Shown: piece after piece, positions 15,456-28,494 of the stretch
How the letters are laid out: the number at the start of each line of letters is the position of its first letter
Numbering within the stretch: the first letter of the stretch is position 1
NCBI RefSeq assembly: GCF_022581195.2
Contig: NC_061462.1
Location: 8,122,001-8,186,000 of the forward strand
Direction: 5' to 3'
Length of the DNA stretch: 64,000 bases
Source: Helicoverpa zea
Lineage: Eukaryota; Arthropoda; Insecta; Lepidoptera; Noctuidae
Notes under the pieces: model-generated
Told to the model about the DNA's origin: nothing
Database searches by the model: none
What the model saw: only the letters and a program-made list of their open reading frames with translations
Position numbers and translations under genes: made by a program

Positions 15456-16289
15456 TTTATTTAATTTTCAATAAAATAAGCACTAAACTTACCTAAATCG
15501 GTAATATCTATTAAGATTTACCTTTTAATAAATTATTTATTCAAGTTTTATTGAAAACATGCGATTAATTAAAAAGATATTCATGCTCAAAGTTTCAACT
15601 TTTAGGTTATAAAAAAGAGGTGATGAATGTTATCTTTCTGGGAATATTTAAGGAATAATCATATATTTTATAATTAAAATATTTTTATAACTTTACGTTA
15701 AATACATTAAGAACTTGTAAAAATGTCTATTTATGTATTGTTTCATGTAAACAAATCATATCTGTTGAAATCATTGTTTTCTAGTCATTCTTTTATGAAT
15801 TTAAACTGAACTTATGTTGATATAAGGCTGATAAATAACTTCATTTGGTAGTTAACCGTTTCGATCACAAATTGAATCAAATCTCATATTTATTTGTTTG
15901 TTTCGGCCGGCCGCGGCCCTACAGTATGCTAAGTAAGGTTATGTAGGCGTCATCTCACTAGTTTCTAATTGGATAGAATTATTGGCATAATATCAAGTAA
16001 TATTTATAGCAGAGACAACTACCTGCCAGAAATGCTTTAGTTTGATACTAATAAATAGAAAATATATCGAAAAACAAACCATCGCATCGACTGAACTTAG
16101 CTTTAGGTATACGTCGTGGCGTCCTTTTGACATAACTACGTTGTTTTCACACAAAATCGAAATTCAATCGTACAAACGGTAGCGAACAAAACCATAACAC
16201 GCAATAATTCACTGATTATATGACAAATAAACCAAGAAAATCATTTAAAACCAAGAAAAACACACAAAAACAGCAAGGAAAACACAAGT

Positions 16290-16570
16290 TGCGTTGCGCA
16301 TTAGTTGAGGCAGAGGGCATTGCGATCGGGGGATTCAATATGGCGATGGTTTGTCGGGCGCTCATTGGCCGGCGCGCGCATTGCCGTGAAGTTGGCTCGG
16401 GTGAGCGAGCGAGTTAGATTTATGTGATGTTTTGGCGCCGATGAAAGACGGAGAATGTGTCAGAACGAGAGTACATTTGTATGCCGGCGGTGTGTCAGAC
16501 CGGTTTTGTCAGGGCGTTTACGGAGTGTGCGTATGTGCGCGCTATGTGCCGAGGGCAGGTAGAGCCCGCG
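16290..16570. promoter_or_regulatory. CpG-rich patch, candidate regulatory element or promoter
   Basis: This GC-rich interval is dense in CpG and contains an ATGGCGATGG word with a PHO/YY1-like ATGGC core, an inverted CCAAT box (CATTGGC) and several GTGAGC/GAGCGAG runs. A 65-codon open frame runs through its left half, but its sequence is lysine-rich followed by arginine-rich and resembles no family I know, so I treat it as chance. The patch could be an enhancer, a Polycomb response element or the start of a noncoding transcript. Confidence 0.35.
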
Positions 16571-16629
16571 CTACCTATTTATAATGATGAATTGTCCAGC
16601 TCTCCTGCATGAATTAAAAGATAAATTTT

Positions 16630-16713
16630 TAATATTCATTTTTTATTGTTACAGGTACGGTTCACTTCGAAGGCAACGAGGAAAATATTTTAGCTACCTA
16701 TAAGGAAACATAA
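16630..16713 (+). other. Possible cryptic or alternative terminal exon (weak)
   Basis: A T-rich tract is followed by TTGTTACAG ending at 16654, which looks like a splice acceptor. If the upstream Ubx exon ends in phase 1, as the homeobox exon requires, splicing here would read 18 codons and then TAA at 16711-16713. The result would be a Ubx form without a homeodomain. Random acceptor-like sequences are common in long introns, so this is only a candidate. RNA-seq junction reads would decide it. Confidence 0.12.
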
Positions 16714-19700
16714 ACACGTTTGGTAATTAATCAGGGCGAAATTTTCCTGCTTCCTTACCAGAGATTCATGGATTAATTTCTTATGATAAAATCTGGGGAG
16801 CTTTACATTATGATAGGACGGCCAGGATTTTTTTAGCTCTACTTGCCTGTATAGAAAACAGCACAATATGTAGGTTAAGCATACCTTATATTTTTGCCAA
16901 TTCTAAGCGTTAGACACGAAAATGAAGACGAGTATAACTTAAGTTTAGTATAATGTATGTAATAAAGTTTAAAATAACCAAACCAAAAAATTCACAGATG
17001 GACCGTGAGATTAGAATCAGGATATTGAGTATAATTTGTCCCCCTAACAAATACAAACTCAAAACAACACAGCTAAGGGCAAAGCTGTAAGGGAGAAGTC
17101 GTTTCACTTTATACCTTAGGGACTTTAAGCTCTTTAGAATCATGAAGTTCATTATGAAGTATAGGTACCTACTATAATACTAGTGTATGCTATAGTAGTC
17201 GTAGATAAAATACAGCCTACAATAAACCACCATCAACCACACCCAGTATATCCGAGCGGAAGCTAGAATATGTGAAGCAAAGAAAAAAGCAAATATGGCC
17301 CAGGCCCAATGGCCTAAGATAAATTTATTTCGTCGTGTAACTAGCAATAAATATGCTAATTCAACACTATAACGTCCGTATGTCGCCTACCAGCTCCGCC
17401 ATTGAAAGAGTGAAAAAGATATCACAAAATTGCACTGCGCATTGCTCTTTTCAGTCATACAACCTTCGAGGGGCATCACGCAAAAGTTTACTCTGTTTCT
17501 TTCTCTCGTAGGTCGTATTTTTTTCTTTCCAATTTATTGAGATACGCCGTTCTGTTGTCGGTTTGTAGTTTTATCGACCTACGGCAACTACTAACCCAAT
17601 AAATTTTGGTGTTTCGCTCAGTGAATCCGTTCGTTGAACGAATGCATCGTCCCAGATACGAACGTGCGGGATTTGACTGAAGCGATTTATTTGCACGATT
17701 TATAAGTTACTGACCGAAACTTATAAAGGATGACCTTCGATTCTGTGTGCGACGTTCGCGTTTGTCGATTCGTTACCCTCTAAATTAGAAATTCGAATCT
17801 ATCAACTTATTTACATATGGACCTACGTATATTTTATCAGAGACGGTTTTAGCATTGCAAAATAGCCTGACTCGACCAGTTCACGAAACCGCAGTGAATC
17901 TCTTAATTAAGAAACACATTTAATGTATAAATCAAGAGCACAACTTAATCTGCAAAATGAAAACAATCAAAACCAATATTTAATTGATGGGCAAACCTTA
18001 ATTAACTTGTAGTTCGGCGGGTCCGGAGCCCCTTGGATAAAAGAATCCATCTGCATTTCGGTATTCAAATTATTCTCCAAACGTGTTCTCCGTTCTAACC
18101 AAGCAGCCATTAACGGAATCGTTGCATCACGCTCACTCCTGCGCATCCAAAACTAGCGCGAACAGGTCAACCCTTTGGTTTGGGATCGCGGCTTCGAAAC
18201 GACAATATAACGTACTCATATGGACCCGAATAAAACGGAACAAAAAATCACATCACAAAAGTTTGCCTAAACTAACCTCGTTAAGAGATTTCTGGATAAA
18301 AGAATACCGTTTTTCAGTATCATCACGATTGTGCCGTGGATCGGATAGCTCGATCGAAGACGCGACAAATACTGACTGTAAAATATTTTTTAAAGTGAAT
18401 CTTGGTTCTTTTCTATTTGTAAAGTAATTGTCAATTGCACAAACGCAGAGAGAAAGTTTGTTTTGTTGCGCCAGGATAACAAAAGTATAGTTTTTTGAGT
18501 TATTGTTCAAGAGAAAGTCGCCATTGTTAGGGTAAAAAACCTTTGTACCTGTTAAAGAACGGAGCTATCAACGGCTTAAAGTTTTTGTAGTATGCGAATA
18601 ACTTCGTAGTAGGACGTGCGTGTTTCAAGTTTTGTATAAGAATGTGATTGAAAACTGTGTTGCTGGGAAAAAACTGGATTCCTAAAGAGCCTTCAGACCA
18701 GGTATATGTTGATACATTCTCCCCATAACCGATGTTCTCCCAGATTAAACAACAGGTTACGTCGCGCAGACATGATGAAAATTTTTCCTCTGGAAAAATT
18801 AATTGAGGCCGTCATGTTTGAAAATTTAATCTCACGGTCATGTTGTGCACAGTTTGTCAGTGCAAATTAACGTTGGTTTTTGACACATTTTGTGTTAGGC
18901 AATTTACGTTACGCAATTATGTCGCCGGCTTATACAAAAGGGTTCATTATGTATAGGGGTTCTGGATCATAATTTACTGACTTATAATGTATTTTAGACA
19001 TCCTTATAAATATTCGCATGTTGATTAGTGAATGTGTACATCGATACCAGCCTGATTAATGCATGCTTCATATAAAGTCATAGCAATAAACAGAAATTCT
19101 TTATGTCTCTGGAATATATTATTTTGATTAAAGCTGCACTTTAATTTACTGTATCAGAATGTTAAGTTTGTCACGGTCCTTTTGCAACTATTGCCAAAAC
19201 GGAGCAAAAAGATTCATCAACCGAACCCTTTAAGGAACGCTATCTCTCCCTACCAAAGCAACGGTTGGAATTTAAATTCGAACCGAGTCGAGTTAGCTAT
19301 AGGTCGATAGAATGGGACAATGCGTCTCCAGTGGTCTCTAAGAACAACAGGGAACATGTTGAATGTGTACGCACATGCAGACACAAAGGAGGAGACGCTT
19401 AATTAAACTAGCGAAGCGGGGCAAGCGAAACGTAAGCATTTAATTTATATCCCTGCAGTAAACTCCGCGGCCTCTCCCTGAATGGGCCGAGCTCAGAAGC
19501 GGAGCGGGCTCTAGTGGTCCTACGGGTGCACGCACGCGATCTGAGGCCTCTATGCCTTGCAAACGTATTAAAACGAATAGTTTTGTTTTTGATATTTCAA
19601 ATAAGTACATAATAATTTAAATTTTAAGATAATAAAGGAATGCTACATAACCTGTCATAATAAAATAATACGTACGGTTTTTAAAAAACAGTTCAACAAT

Positions 19701-22700
19701 AGTATCTGTGACTACTCTTCTATAAAAAACTCAACTTTGGCAATCTCTTCAGCCCTGAAAAGATTTCAGTCGCTAAATGCTTCTAACAAATACCGCACTG
19801 TATTCGCTGTACAGTCGTGGAAAAACTCGCCTTAGTTGAATACTGGATTAGAATAAACTATTTTAATTACGAGTTACGCTTGCCATTGACTTGCTAACAC
19901 AATTATATGTGTACCTACTTAATTGATTGCATTAAAGGAACCGCGGCTTCCTTTCTGCTTCATTTGTTTTGCTGAATTATTTATTTACTTTGAAAGGTAA
20001 AGCGTTAGCCACAGGTATCAGTTCATTTGCATCAAATGCGATTAAATATTTGTTTATTTAATTCGTATCAACTCCTATTTACATTTTAGGTATTTTTGAA
20101 CAAAAGTAAAATAAGGAACACTATAAGCATATTTCTAAGAAACCTATGCACATCTTCCTCTTGAAGACCGTGCATTGAATTGAGATACGTAGTAGCTTTA
20201 AATAACAGAGGGCCGTAAGTACTCGGCCACAAAGCATTTCAAACTAACGTTCGAAATATTGTTTGTTATTCCCCGAGGTCGGAATGGCGACCACTACAAG
20301 TACTGCAAGTTTACCATCTTGATTTCCCAGCAGCCGAATTTGAAAGCGAATAAACGTTGAGACAGCAAACATTAATATTATGGCTTTGAACGCAGACGTA
20401 AGGATCAACGTAGACAGACAAGTTTGGGATAGAGGGGTAAAATTGAGACTTCAATTGTTTACTAGCTTCGTCTACAGCGTTTGTATTCCCCTCTGTAGCT
20501 TAAGTGTCTTTTCTTGCCCTTTTAAAATGCACTATTTCTTTATCATTATTCAAACGAGATATTAAATCTTCCAAGTTGGCAATCAACACCTCTGGAACCT
20601 CAATAACCAGTATATTATAAGTACTTATTTGGTTGGCTTTACCACCAGTGACCATCCTCTAAATTCCCGTAGATCTTTCCACCTATTCTACCCCTCCTTA
20701 ATTAAGTCCATACTGGGTAGCGACAACAATGGCCGGCGACCGATGCGCGCCAAGATATTCAAATACGTCTAAGGCCACTATTATATTGCCAACATTTATC
20801 GAGATAGTATTTCTGTTTTATACTAGATAATAGCTGAATAACTTCTGGTCCGTGATTAATTTTTAAATTAAATCTTTGTCTTATTCATTTTTGTTAGTCA
20901 TCTGGTTCATGATTTCGAATTGTTCTATTTTTCAAAAGAAATAAGAATGTATCAACGTGGCGTGTCGTTCTAATAATGGTGATACATAAACATTATAAAC
21001 GTATGAGTTTATCTTCTAACACTACACGTGTTCGAGAACAATATTAATGTTTCCGCAATCGAGATTTAAAAAACATCCAGTTATTTCATCCTATTAATAC
21101 TGCCAATAAATCTAGGGAATTCTATTACTATTTTGTAACAGTCTTTTAAAATAAGACGTATGGAATAAATTGTAAAGTCGGGACAGTTTTTCCGTCGTCA
21201 CCCCGTCCAACTTGGATCCCAATTGGGACATCGATCCCCTTACTTTAGCGCCTGTCTGGCGCTACACGCAACTATATTTTCCCTCTACGTCCGTTCAAAA
21301 AGCACGATTTAAATATTTTCAAATTGAAAGGCCTCAACATTTAAATCAATATCTATCTATTAAAACTCATAATACAGAGTAGAGATAAATATAAATACCG
21401 CTCCTAAGTGAAGATCTTATACCATTTAATGAAAAATTTATGCTGCCTCTTACAACAAAATCACAAAAGGTCAGCCCTAATACTAAACGATCCGGTAAGC
21501 GTATGGGAGCAAAATAACAGCAAAATTGGAACCCCTAGCAGACTCGTGTTTCCAGAACTAACTGTACATAACAACGTGACTAGATAAAGTCGTTTTGAAA
21601 GCGATACCATCTGTTATGTGCCTTACTACACTGACGTAATGTAATGTAACGGTACATTCTTACATGCATGTTTTGATATTTGGGGCCTAGGTCGCACCCT
21701 TGTGGCACACTTTATTGTTTGTCAACATTTTATTTTACTATCGCAACATTGAACAGTATCTTAGTCATATCAAATAAGAAACAAAGGTAATAATTCGCTC
21801 TCCTTATTAGGGTAAATATAAGTAAATATAATTATATAAAGACATTATAAATATTCCAACGTATATTAAGTCAAACGCATCGGTAAAAGCCAAGAATGTA
21901 GATAATTACTCCGAGTGATGAATGGAATGAAGTTGATGATAGTATTAATAGGAACCGCTAGTAAATATATTATTATAAAGGTTATATTATAAAACATATT
22001 GCTATATACAGAGGGCAGATGCACTTGCAAAATAAAAAAGGAAAGGTAAAACGCGACATGGCTCTTGATTAATACTTTAAAGGAAACTTGTGCAGAGACC
22101 CAACTAGGCAGTCGGTAGTCTGCCAGTACCTGCTTTTTACATACTATAAAGCTTAATGTAAGCGTTCACCTGGATTTAATTCAACGTATAAAATTATAGC
22201 GAGTTTTAAATGAAATTGATAACAATGTGACAAGAGAGGTTTATTTTTGACTTCTGGTTTTTACTGTTTTAAGTGTAATGTAAAAAGGAAAAGTAAGCTT
22301 TAAGCTGATTAAAATAAAAGACATGAAAGGTGTTGTTAAGAAATAATAAATATTCTCGAGTCCACCAGGTGACGATCTGATCGCGCAAAGAAACACTCCA
22401 GTTTTACATATGGCCAAGGTAAAAGTAAGATACTCTCAGGAGTTGCCGCATAAATTGGCCCGTTCGTGATGCAGTGCCTCGTTGAATATGTATAGGTGCG
22501 CTCCCTTCCGTACTTCTCATTTTACTAATAGATTTCTCTTTGATTAAATTTGTATACGTTTTATTCATACGACCGAGACCACTATTGTTAGCTAGCCGGC
22601 CACTTAAATCACCGGTTACCGCATCCAATATACATACCTCCCGTTTATTTTTTATTGAAAACTTTGCAGCCTCAAAATATGCGAACATTAATTCAAAAAC

Positions 22701-24560
22701 ATTCAAATCATTTCGTGAACTTACTGGCTAATAAATTCTATCTAATCTATCATGCTTATTATCGCGTGTGTACCTACATTCGTCGTTAAAGTAGAAATGG
22801 TTTAATTGAAAAGGAATGAAGGGGACGCAAAAAATTTAGGCAATCTTTCCTAAAATGCAAATACGTTAACGAAAGGACTTCGTAACCATAATAGGCGTAG
22901 CACACGACTGCACGCTCGTTCTATGAACGTATCACGACGGTCTCATGGCCGAAACCAAGGCAAGTTTAAAATCGTTATAATATTTTCTAATAGAAAGCTA
23001 ATACTTCGAAATGCACCTTCCATATAATATTACATGTCAAAATACGTACGTACGGTTGTCGATAAGTAAGACGATATGAACGTCTCATTTAAATTATCCT
23101 TGTCTCGTAAAATATACGACCGGTAACCCTTTGGCATTTGGCTTCGAACGACTGGACGTACACCGAGGAATCAGATATTTATAATGGCTTTATTAAGACG
23201 AGCCATCGGCTGAGCTCACGCCCGCTTATTATTATAATTTAGACGACTGCCTAAAGCTTCGTCGGGTGAATGAAGTCATTATTGTATACTGTTTTACATT
23301 GCTAGATTTTATTTCATTCACGCGACTACAATGTTTTGCCGAGTTCTAATGTTGAAGTAGACATTCTTGGGCTATAAAGAAAGTTGAAAACGTTGCTCGA
23401 GTAAATAATTACTTTTTTAACAAAGTGTTTCGAAGTTAAGTCGATGTGATAAAACGCAGTCAACAAATCATAGCTGGGTTTGTTATGCAAAAATGCAAGC
23501 GAAGATTCCGTGACGCGAAGCCATGGCGGTGGGCCGTTCATGTTTATAATGTGTTTATACTTTTTGTTGGCCCCAGGTACACGTGAGCATGGCTCTTCAA
23601 ACTGTATAATGAGGAAGAAATTAAAATATAAATAGACAGACCCTCGGCACGGTATTATTTCAAATATGCTGCGCTAATGAGCCTCTGAATTTTTTTAAGT
23701 ATTTTTATACTTAACAGCACTTACAGCTGGTTGCGTTACTCAACTTCCAGCAAGAGGTACTAATCTCACGAATGGGAATATTTATGGAAGCTTTACCTCA
23801 TTGGAGACATTAAAAGTTTCCCAAGCCATAACGGCGGCAACTCTTACCTCTCATTGTTCATTCCGGGTGCGTATATTGTTGGAGTTGAAATTTGTAGGCA
23901 CCACTGAAAAAGTGTCAATTCATCATCGCAAAGCCCCGGGCTCGAGACCGAAGTCCCCCACATAAATCTCACTTCCATACTTTCGCGTGGGGAAAACGAC
24001 TGCTTTATGAGATCCTTAAGGCTGTATGGATTTGGGAAAATATTTCCTCTGCGTGCTGGCCCCCGACAAATGAAGGAGCATTGGGCACATTAGAATGTGT
24101 GAAAGGGCCTATAGGCGTTTTTATTGTTATGCGAAGCAATTCGTTTAAAAGCCAGTGCGTTACGGTAGTACATACGAAGTGCCTATTTGCTAATATTTAT
24201 TAAGCTAAAGCACCTCTCCGGGTTTCAGGATCGAGAAAAAAGTGAATTAATGTTTATGTGAATACTTAAATTACTCACGATCCTCACCCGACTCCCGTTA
24301 CTGAGTAGGTACCAAAAACACTTAAGTATAAATGGCAGACTTGTCATTAAGTAACTATTTCTGGCGGTCATGTATCACTGCTGTTTGGAAATCCTCACTA
24401 ATCTTGATTTATGTCGGCTGGCCGCGTTTATTTAAATGTGATTTTGCTTGCGGCGGAGTTAAAAAACAAAGTCGATGTTTTTCCAGTAACTCATACTTAG
24501 CTACTATTGCGTAATTGAAATGGGCGTAGGTATTCATTTAAATTCATACCTAAGTACATA
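16714..24560. other. Non-coding intronic stretch, no gene seen
   Basis: No recognisable coding region is present. The interval alternates AT-rich DNA with moderately GC-containing, non-repetitive patches, for example at 17.38-17.80 kb, 18.0-18.4 kb and 19.44-19.56 kb, which are plausible regulatory DNA. A short perfect hairpin, AATTTTTCC and GGAAAAATT separated by three bases, lies at 18780-18800. I saw no dispersed repeat with clear boundaries here. Confidence 0.5.
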
Positions 24561-24564
24561 AATC

Positions 24565-24670
24565 GGCGGCGTGCGTGCGTGAGTGCAGCGCCCGCGCACA
24601 CTGGGCGCGCCTCATTAGAACACGAGCCCGCCCCCGCGCCGCGCCGCCTCCCCTGCGTCCGCACACCCGT
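24565..24670. promoter_or_regulatory. GC-rich island in the Ubx intron
   Basis: About 100 bases rich in G+C and CpG begin with an alternating GCGTGCGTGCGTGAGTG run. They continue with CGCCC and GCGCCGC words and end in a CGTCCGCACACCC stretch. Overlapping short open frames on both strands are a by-product of the high GC content. The island stands within AT-rich flanks, and it starts a 2.4-kb interval that is low in repeats. I read it as a candidate regulatory island. Confidence 0.35.
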
Positions 24671-24899
24671 TTATCCAGGCCCGACGACATTTCCATTGCC
24701 TGTGCGGAAAATAGACGTTTTAGGAGAGCGGCTACAAACACAAGAGATTCTTCTTAGATAAGTTTATTGTGTGCTAATACACTGCCACTATCTAGTTACG
24801 TACGAGTCGTACGATATCCACTGCGGTTTATATTAGTTATACTTAAATAGGGGGCAAAGGTAATATGGAATACCAGTGTATGGTTATAGTGTGAGAAAT

Positions 24900-25610
24900 C
24901 TCAGTGAGTACAATCGTGCTCCGTATAAGGTGCACCAGATAAATTGGAAGACTCGTGGGCGATGTGATTTGAATTGAATTAATTATGAGAAGCGCATGAC
25001 TCGCTCACGAACTCCTGCAGGAAATGCAAACGAGCGGGAAAAATTACGAGATTATGGGATATTTTCACCGCTGCTACGAGGAAGACGCGCCATATCTGGA
25101 TACGGAGTTCAATAAACCAGGGGACTCGACCGCCTCGCGACTGAATTGACGACAATTTATGCGACAAAATAACGCATACAGGTGTCGCCGGGCCCGGCGC
25201 CCCTTCCAATAGCCGCCGATATGGGAACTAAATAGGCAAGGGGCTCCTTAAAGCCCGCGTACCCAAGCGTTAGACACGACCGATGCCGCGATAGCGCTCG
25301 CTACACATCCCCAATTACGATTTATACAGTCTGTAAAAGGTAACCAGTAATGACGGGTACCCCGCGAATGCCTTTTTCTCGCACAATCGAAATCCAATTA
25401 TTTTCGAAAGTAACTAAGATACCGGTCGCGACAGAAGCGCAGAGGCGGCCCGTAAATCGGCCCTGGATGTTTGCAGCGCGCTCAGAATATGAATTATTCT
25501 CAGTGATTGTTCTTGCGACCGCGTCATGGTTCATACATGAAGCGCGAACTAGTTTTTTCGAGGCTCCTCTCGTCCTCGGATCGTAAATAAAATCGTATTC
25601 GTGAAAAGTT
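24900..25610. promoter_or_regulatory. Candidate cis-regulatory block
   Basis: This 700-base interval is clearly less AT-rich than its surroundings, has many CpG dinucleotides and lacks homopolymer runs and known repeats. Open frames of 70 to 78 codons overlap on opposite strands, which is expected of GC-balanced non-coding DNA and is not evidence of a protein. Sequence of this texture in Hox introns often corresponds to conserved enhancers. The call is inferred from composition only. Confidence 0.3.
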
Positions 25611-26739
25611 GAATTTCTACCTCGTCGTTACAATTTTTTGTCTCCAAATTCGTCAGCTCTTCCGAGACATTTATCAACTTATAATTTTCTCTGGTTTATA
25701 ATTATTAACATTATCGACAGTTAAGTTTTGGTGTTCGAAATTGGTCTTTGAGAAAGTAACTTCACGTAGTGCCTGCGGTTCCAGTTCACAGATAACCCAA
25801 ATTTGTTTGGGCGAATTTTTCGAAACTCTTTTTTATCAATCGGTGGGCTGGTTGGTAATTGGCTGAGCGGGCTGCGAGGCGGCCAGCCATAATTGACGGT
25901 GCTATCATTCTGAACTTTTCGCTCGGACATTCGGGGAAACTCTTAATTGGTCCACCTTTTGTGACGTTCAATAATGCCGCCTTGATAATAACACCGTCAA
26001 TTATTAGCAGATCGTTGTTTTTAATTAGCTGTTTGATGACTGTAAGACGTTTTGTTCCATTTCGATGTTAGTGCAGCAATGCTTTATTAGTTCATAAACG
26101 CATACCTATTGCATTCGAATGGACCTGCTCTGAATTCCTACAGCTCCATAAATATTGTCTTCCATCGAAGCTTCGTTTCTTACTTTTTGTTTAATATTGC
26201 GTTCGATTGTTTTATTAACGATTCAACCTTGACGTATATTTAATTTACACTCGCCATTATTTATATTCGAAGCATCTCAACATCAGTACTTATATAGAAT
26301 TTAGCAAAGGACTTTATTCAGTCCAGTCCGGAGTCTTCGTTTGAGAACTTCGGATAGCATTTTTTATATTTCCAATGCGAATTGCCATTAATAAGGCATT
26401 GTCAGTGGAGTGGAGCATCTCGCGTCTATAAAAGAAATAAGTTTCTTATTGGTTCACAATTAAAGCGTCCTGAAGGTGACCGTGCCATCTTTAAAGAGGA
26501 TAAAAACCTCGCATTCGTCGAATACTAAACGAGAGAAGCTCCGCTGAAATTCTGAACGTAAAAAGCCCTCGAACGATACTTATCAAGTGTTTGAAATGAC
26601 ACAACCGGATTCCGGCTCTTCGACATGTAGTTTTTTTCCATACGGGTATAAAACTGACGAATTTCTCAATAAAAGAGAGATGACCGGCATGTCGTCACGT
26701 ACTAGGGGCTCAGTGGGTATTTAGAGCGGTGCAGCAAAA

Positions 26740-26900
26740 ACTATTCAGGGGCCATTATTATGGCATTTTTGTCGTCTGACGGGGCTGGAGTGGTCGCGGC
26801 CATTACTGCGCGCGGTGGGGGCGGCGCGCTCCCCGGCCCCCGAGCGCCTCACCGCCCGCGCCTTGCCGCAGCGCACACTGCGCCATCCATCTTCGATATG
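26740..26900. promoter_or_regulatory. Candidate Polycomb response element (PHO-like site cluster)
   Basis: Four PHO/YY1-type GCCAT cores fall within about 135 bases. Two form the palindrome GCCATTATTATGGC at 26751-26764, one lies at 26799-26803 and one at 26882-26886. They surround a very GC-rich core containing GGTGGGGGCGGCGCG. Polycomb response elements in the Drosophila Ubx locus contain clustered PHO sites, often with GAGAG and other motifs. GAGAG is not conspicuous here, so the assignment remains a hypothesis. Confidence 0.35.
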
Positions 26901-26954
26901 CACATAAAGCGAACCGGGCCCGTAACGGCAGACCCACATTCCCGCTGCTCTTAA

Positions 26955-27640
26955 ATTTATTTATCTCTTTATTAATTCTCCACTTGAATTTTAATGTTTT
27001 GCACGAAATTTAGTTGAGAAAAAGTATTATAAATAAATATTAGTCGCAGGTGGATCAATCGAATTTCAAATTATTAGATTAAACCACACAGGAAAAACTT
27101 GCTTAAAATTGTTGAAGTCTTTAAACGATCCCGCAATAACAATTCGTTAGGTTTGTATGTTAGGCTACAATTCAATAGTAACTATAACGGTAAAATACCT
27201 AAGCAGTAAATGATACATACTCACTCCACCTGATTCATAAAAAATATTAACTACTTAATTCTTTCGTTCATTGAAAGTCAGTAGTCGTACTCTTATTACA
27301 GGGAACTCAATTAAAATCACCTGTTGGTCGACTTAACAATGGGATAGATAGCCATGGGCCCATAAACCTTGGACGAGGGCTTGCTAGGAATGATCGCTTT
27401 AATGATGTGCGAGCTACTAAGGTAATATTAGACGATCTAGACACACGGCAGTGTGTCCGCCAAGTTCGAGCAAAAAAAGCGACACACCGGCCGTGGGTTA
27501 TATTACACGAACCATTTCGGGCCAAATTCGACCCCCCTGTAACTCAAAATCTATTTTATTTATGCATATCAAATTTCTAGTATCTGTTGAGACCCCCTCA
27601 CTTATCTAAAATACAAAACTTCATTAATATACCTATTGTA
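26955..27640. other. Non-coding stretch, nothing definite
   Basis: AT-rich DNA is followed at about 27.30-27.53 kb by a more balanced segment. That segment carries a 72-codon open frame on the minus strand, which is arginine- and serine-rich and resembles no family I recognise. It may be an old repeat fragment, since it directly adjoins the repeat cluster that begins near 27.64 kb. Confidence 0.4.
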
Positions 27641-27654
27641 GGTCTTGAGATATT

Positions 27655-27855
27655 GACGTCAGAAAATAGCTATTTTTACTATACACTCACTGACTGACTG
27701 ATTCACTGACTCACTCATCAAAAACCTAGACCACTTCCAATGGTCGTATTGACTTGAAATTTGGCATGGAGGTAGGTCTTTATGTCAAGGTAAAGGGAAA
27801 AATCTGAAAATGGCCAAGTGTGAGTCGGTTTCAAAATAATGAAGGTGTTTTATAC
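27655..27855. repeat. Dispersed lepidopteran-type repeat, left partial copy
   Basis: The segment holds a degenerate CTGA-rich run (CACTCACTGACTGACTGA), a GACTTGAAATTTGGCATGG word and AATCTGAAAATGGCCAAGTG. I recognise these words as a dispersed repeat type of moth and butterfly genomes. The last 65 bases recur as a diverged direct copy at 28510-28577, on the other side of the element at 27913-28473. This suggests nesting or duplication. Confidence 0.6.
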
Positions 27856-27912
27856 CCGGTGTAAATTTATACCCCTAAGGAACTAAAACTACTAAATTTA
27901 TCTATATTTATT

Positions 27913-28473
27913 AGGGTTCCGTAGCCAAAATGGCAAAAACGGAACCCTTATAGTTTCGTCATGTCCGTCTGTCCGTCTGTCCGTCTGTCCGTCTGTCACA
28001 GCCGATTTACTCGGAAACTATAAGTACTACAGTGATGAAATTTGATGGGAATATGTGTTGTATGAACCGCTACAAAAATATGACACTAAATAGTAAAAAA
28101 AAGAATTGGGGGTGGGGCCCCCCATACATGTAACTGAGGGATGAAATTTTTTTTTTCGATGTACATACCCGTGTGGGGTATCAATGGAAAGGTCTTTTAA
28201 AATGATATAAAGTTTTCTAAAAAACATTTTTCTTAAAGTGAACGGTTTTTGAGATATCAGCTCTCAAAGTCGTAAAAAGTATGTCCCCCCCCCTCTATTT
28301 TTATAACTACGGGGTATAAAATTCTAAAAAAAATAGAGGTGATGCATGCTAATTAACTCTTTCAACGATTTTTGGTTTGATCAAAGTATCTCTTATAGTT
28401 TTTGAGATAGGTTGATTTAACTGTAATTTACGGAACCCTTCGTGCACGAGTCCGACTCGCACTTGGCCGGTTT
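27913..28473. mobile_element. Non-autonomous repeat element of the AGGGTTCCGTA type
   Basis: The left end carries a hairpin: AGGGTTCCGT at 27913-27922 pairs perfectly with ACGGAACCCT at 27939-27948. A third copy, ACGGAACCCT, lies at 28430-28439, just before the right-end signature GTCCGACTCGCACTTGGCC. An 8-bp tandem array follows the left hairpin, and the interior has no coding capacity. I recognise this arrangement as an abundant lepidopteran repeat. Its class is not certain, and exact ends and target-site duplications could not be fixed. Confidence 0.7.
27963..27994. repeat. Tandem repeat (GTCCGTCT)x4
   Basis: Four perfect copies of the octamer GTCCGTCT run from 27963 to 27994. The array lies inside the AGGGTTCCGTA element, where such a CCGTCTGT array is a usual internal part, and is probably polymorphic in length. 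Confidence 0.95.
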
Positions 28474-28494
28474 ATAATATATCTTCGAATGGTA

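Noticed and set aside
18780..18800. Short perfect hairpin AATTTTTCC / GGAAAAATT
   Set aside because: A 9-bp AT-rich stem is expected by chance many times in 64 kb.
24575..24761. Overlapping Arg/Ala/Pro-rich frames on both strands
   Set aside because: Produced by a GC-rich island that lacks stop codons; low complexity and mutually exclusive.
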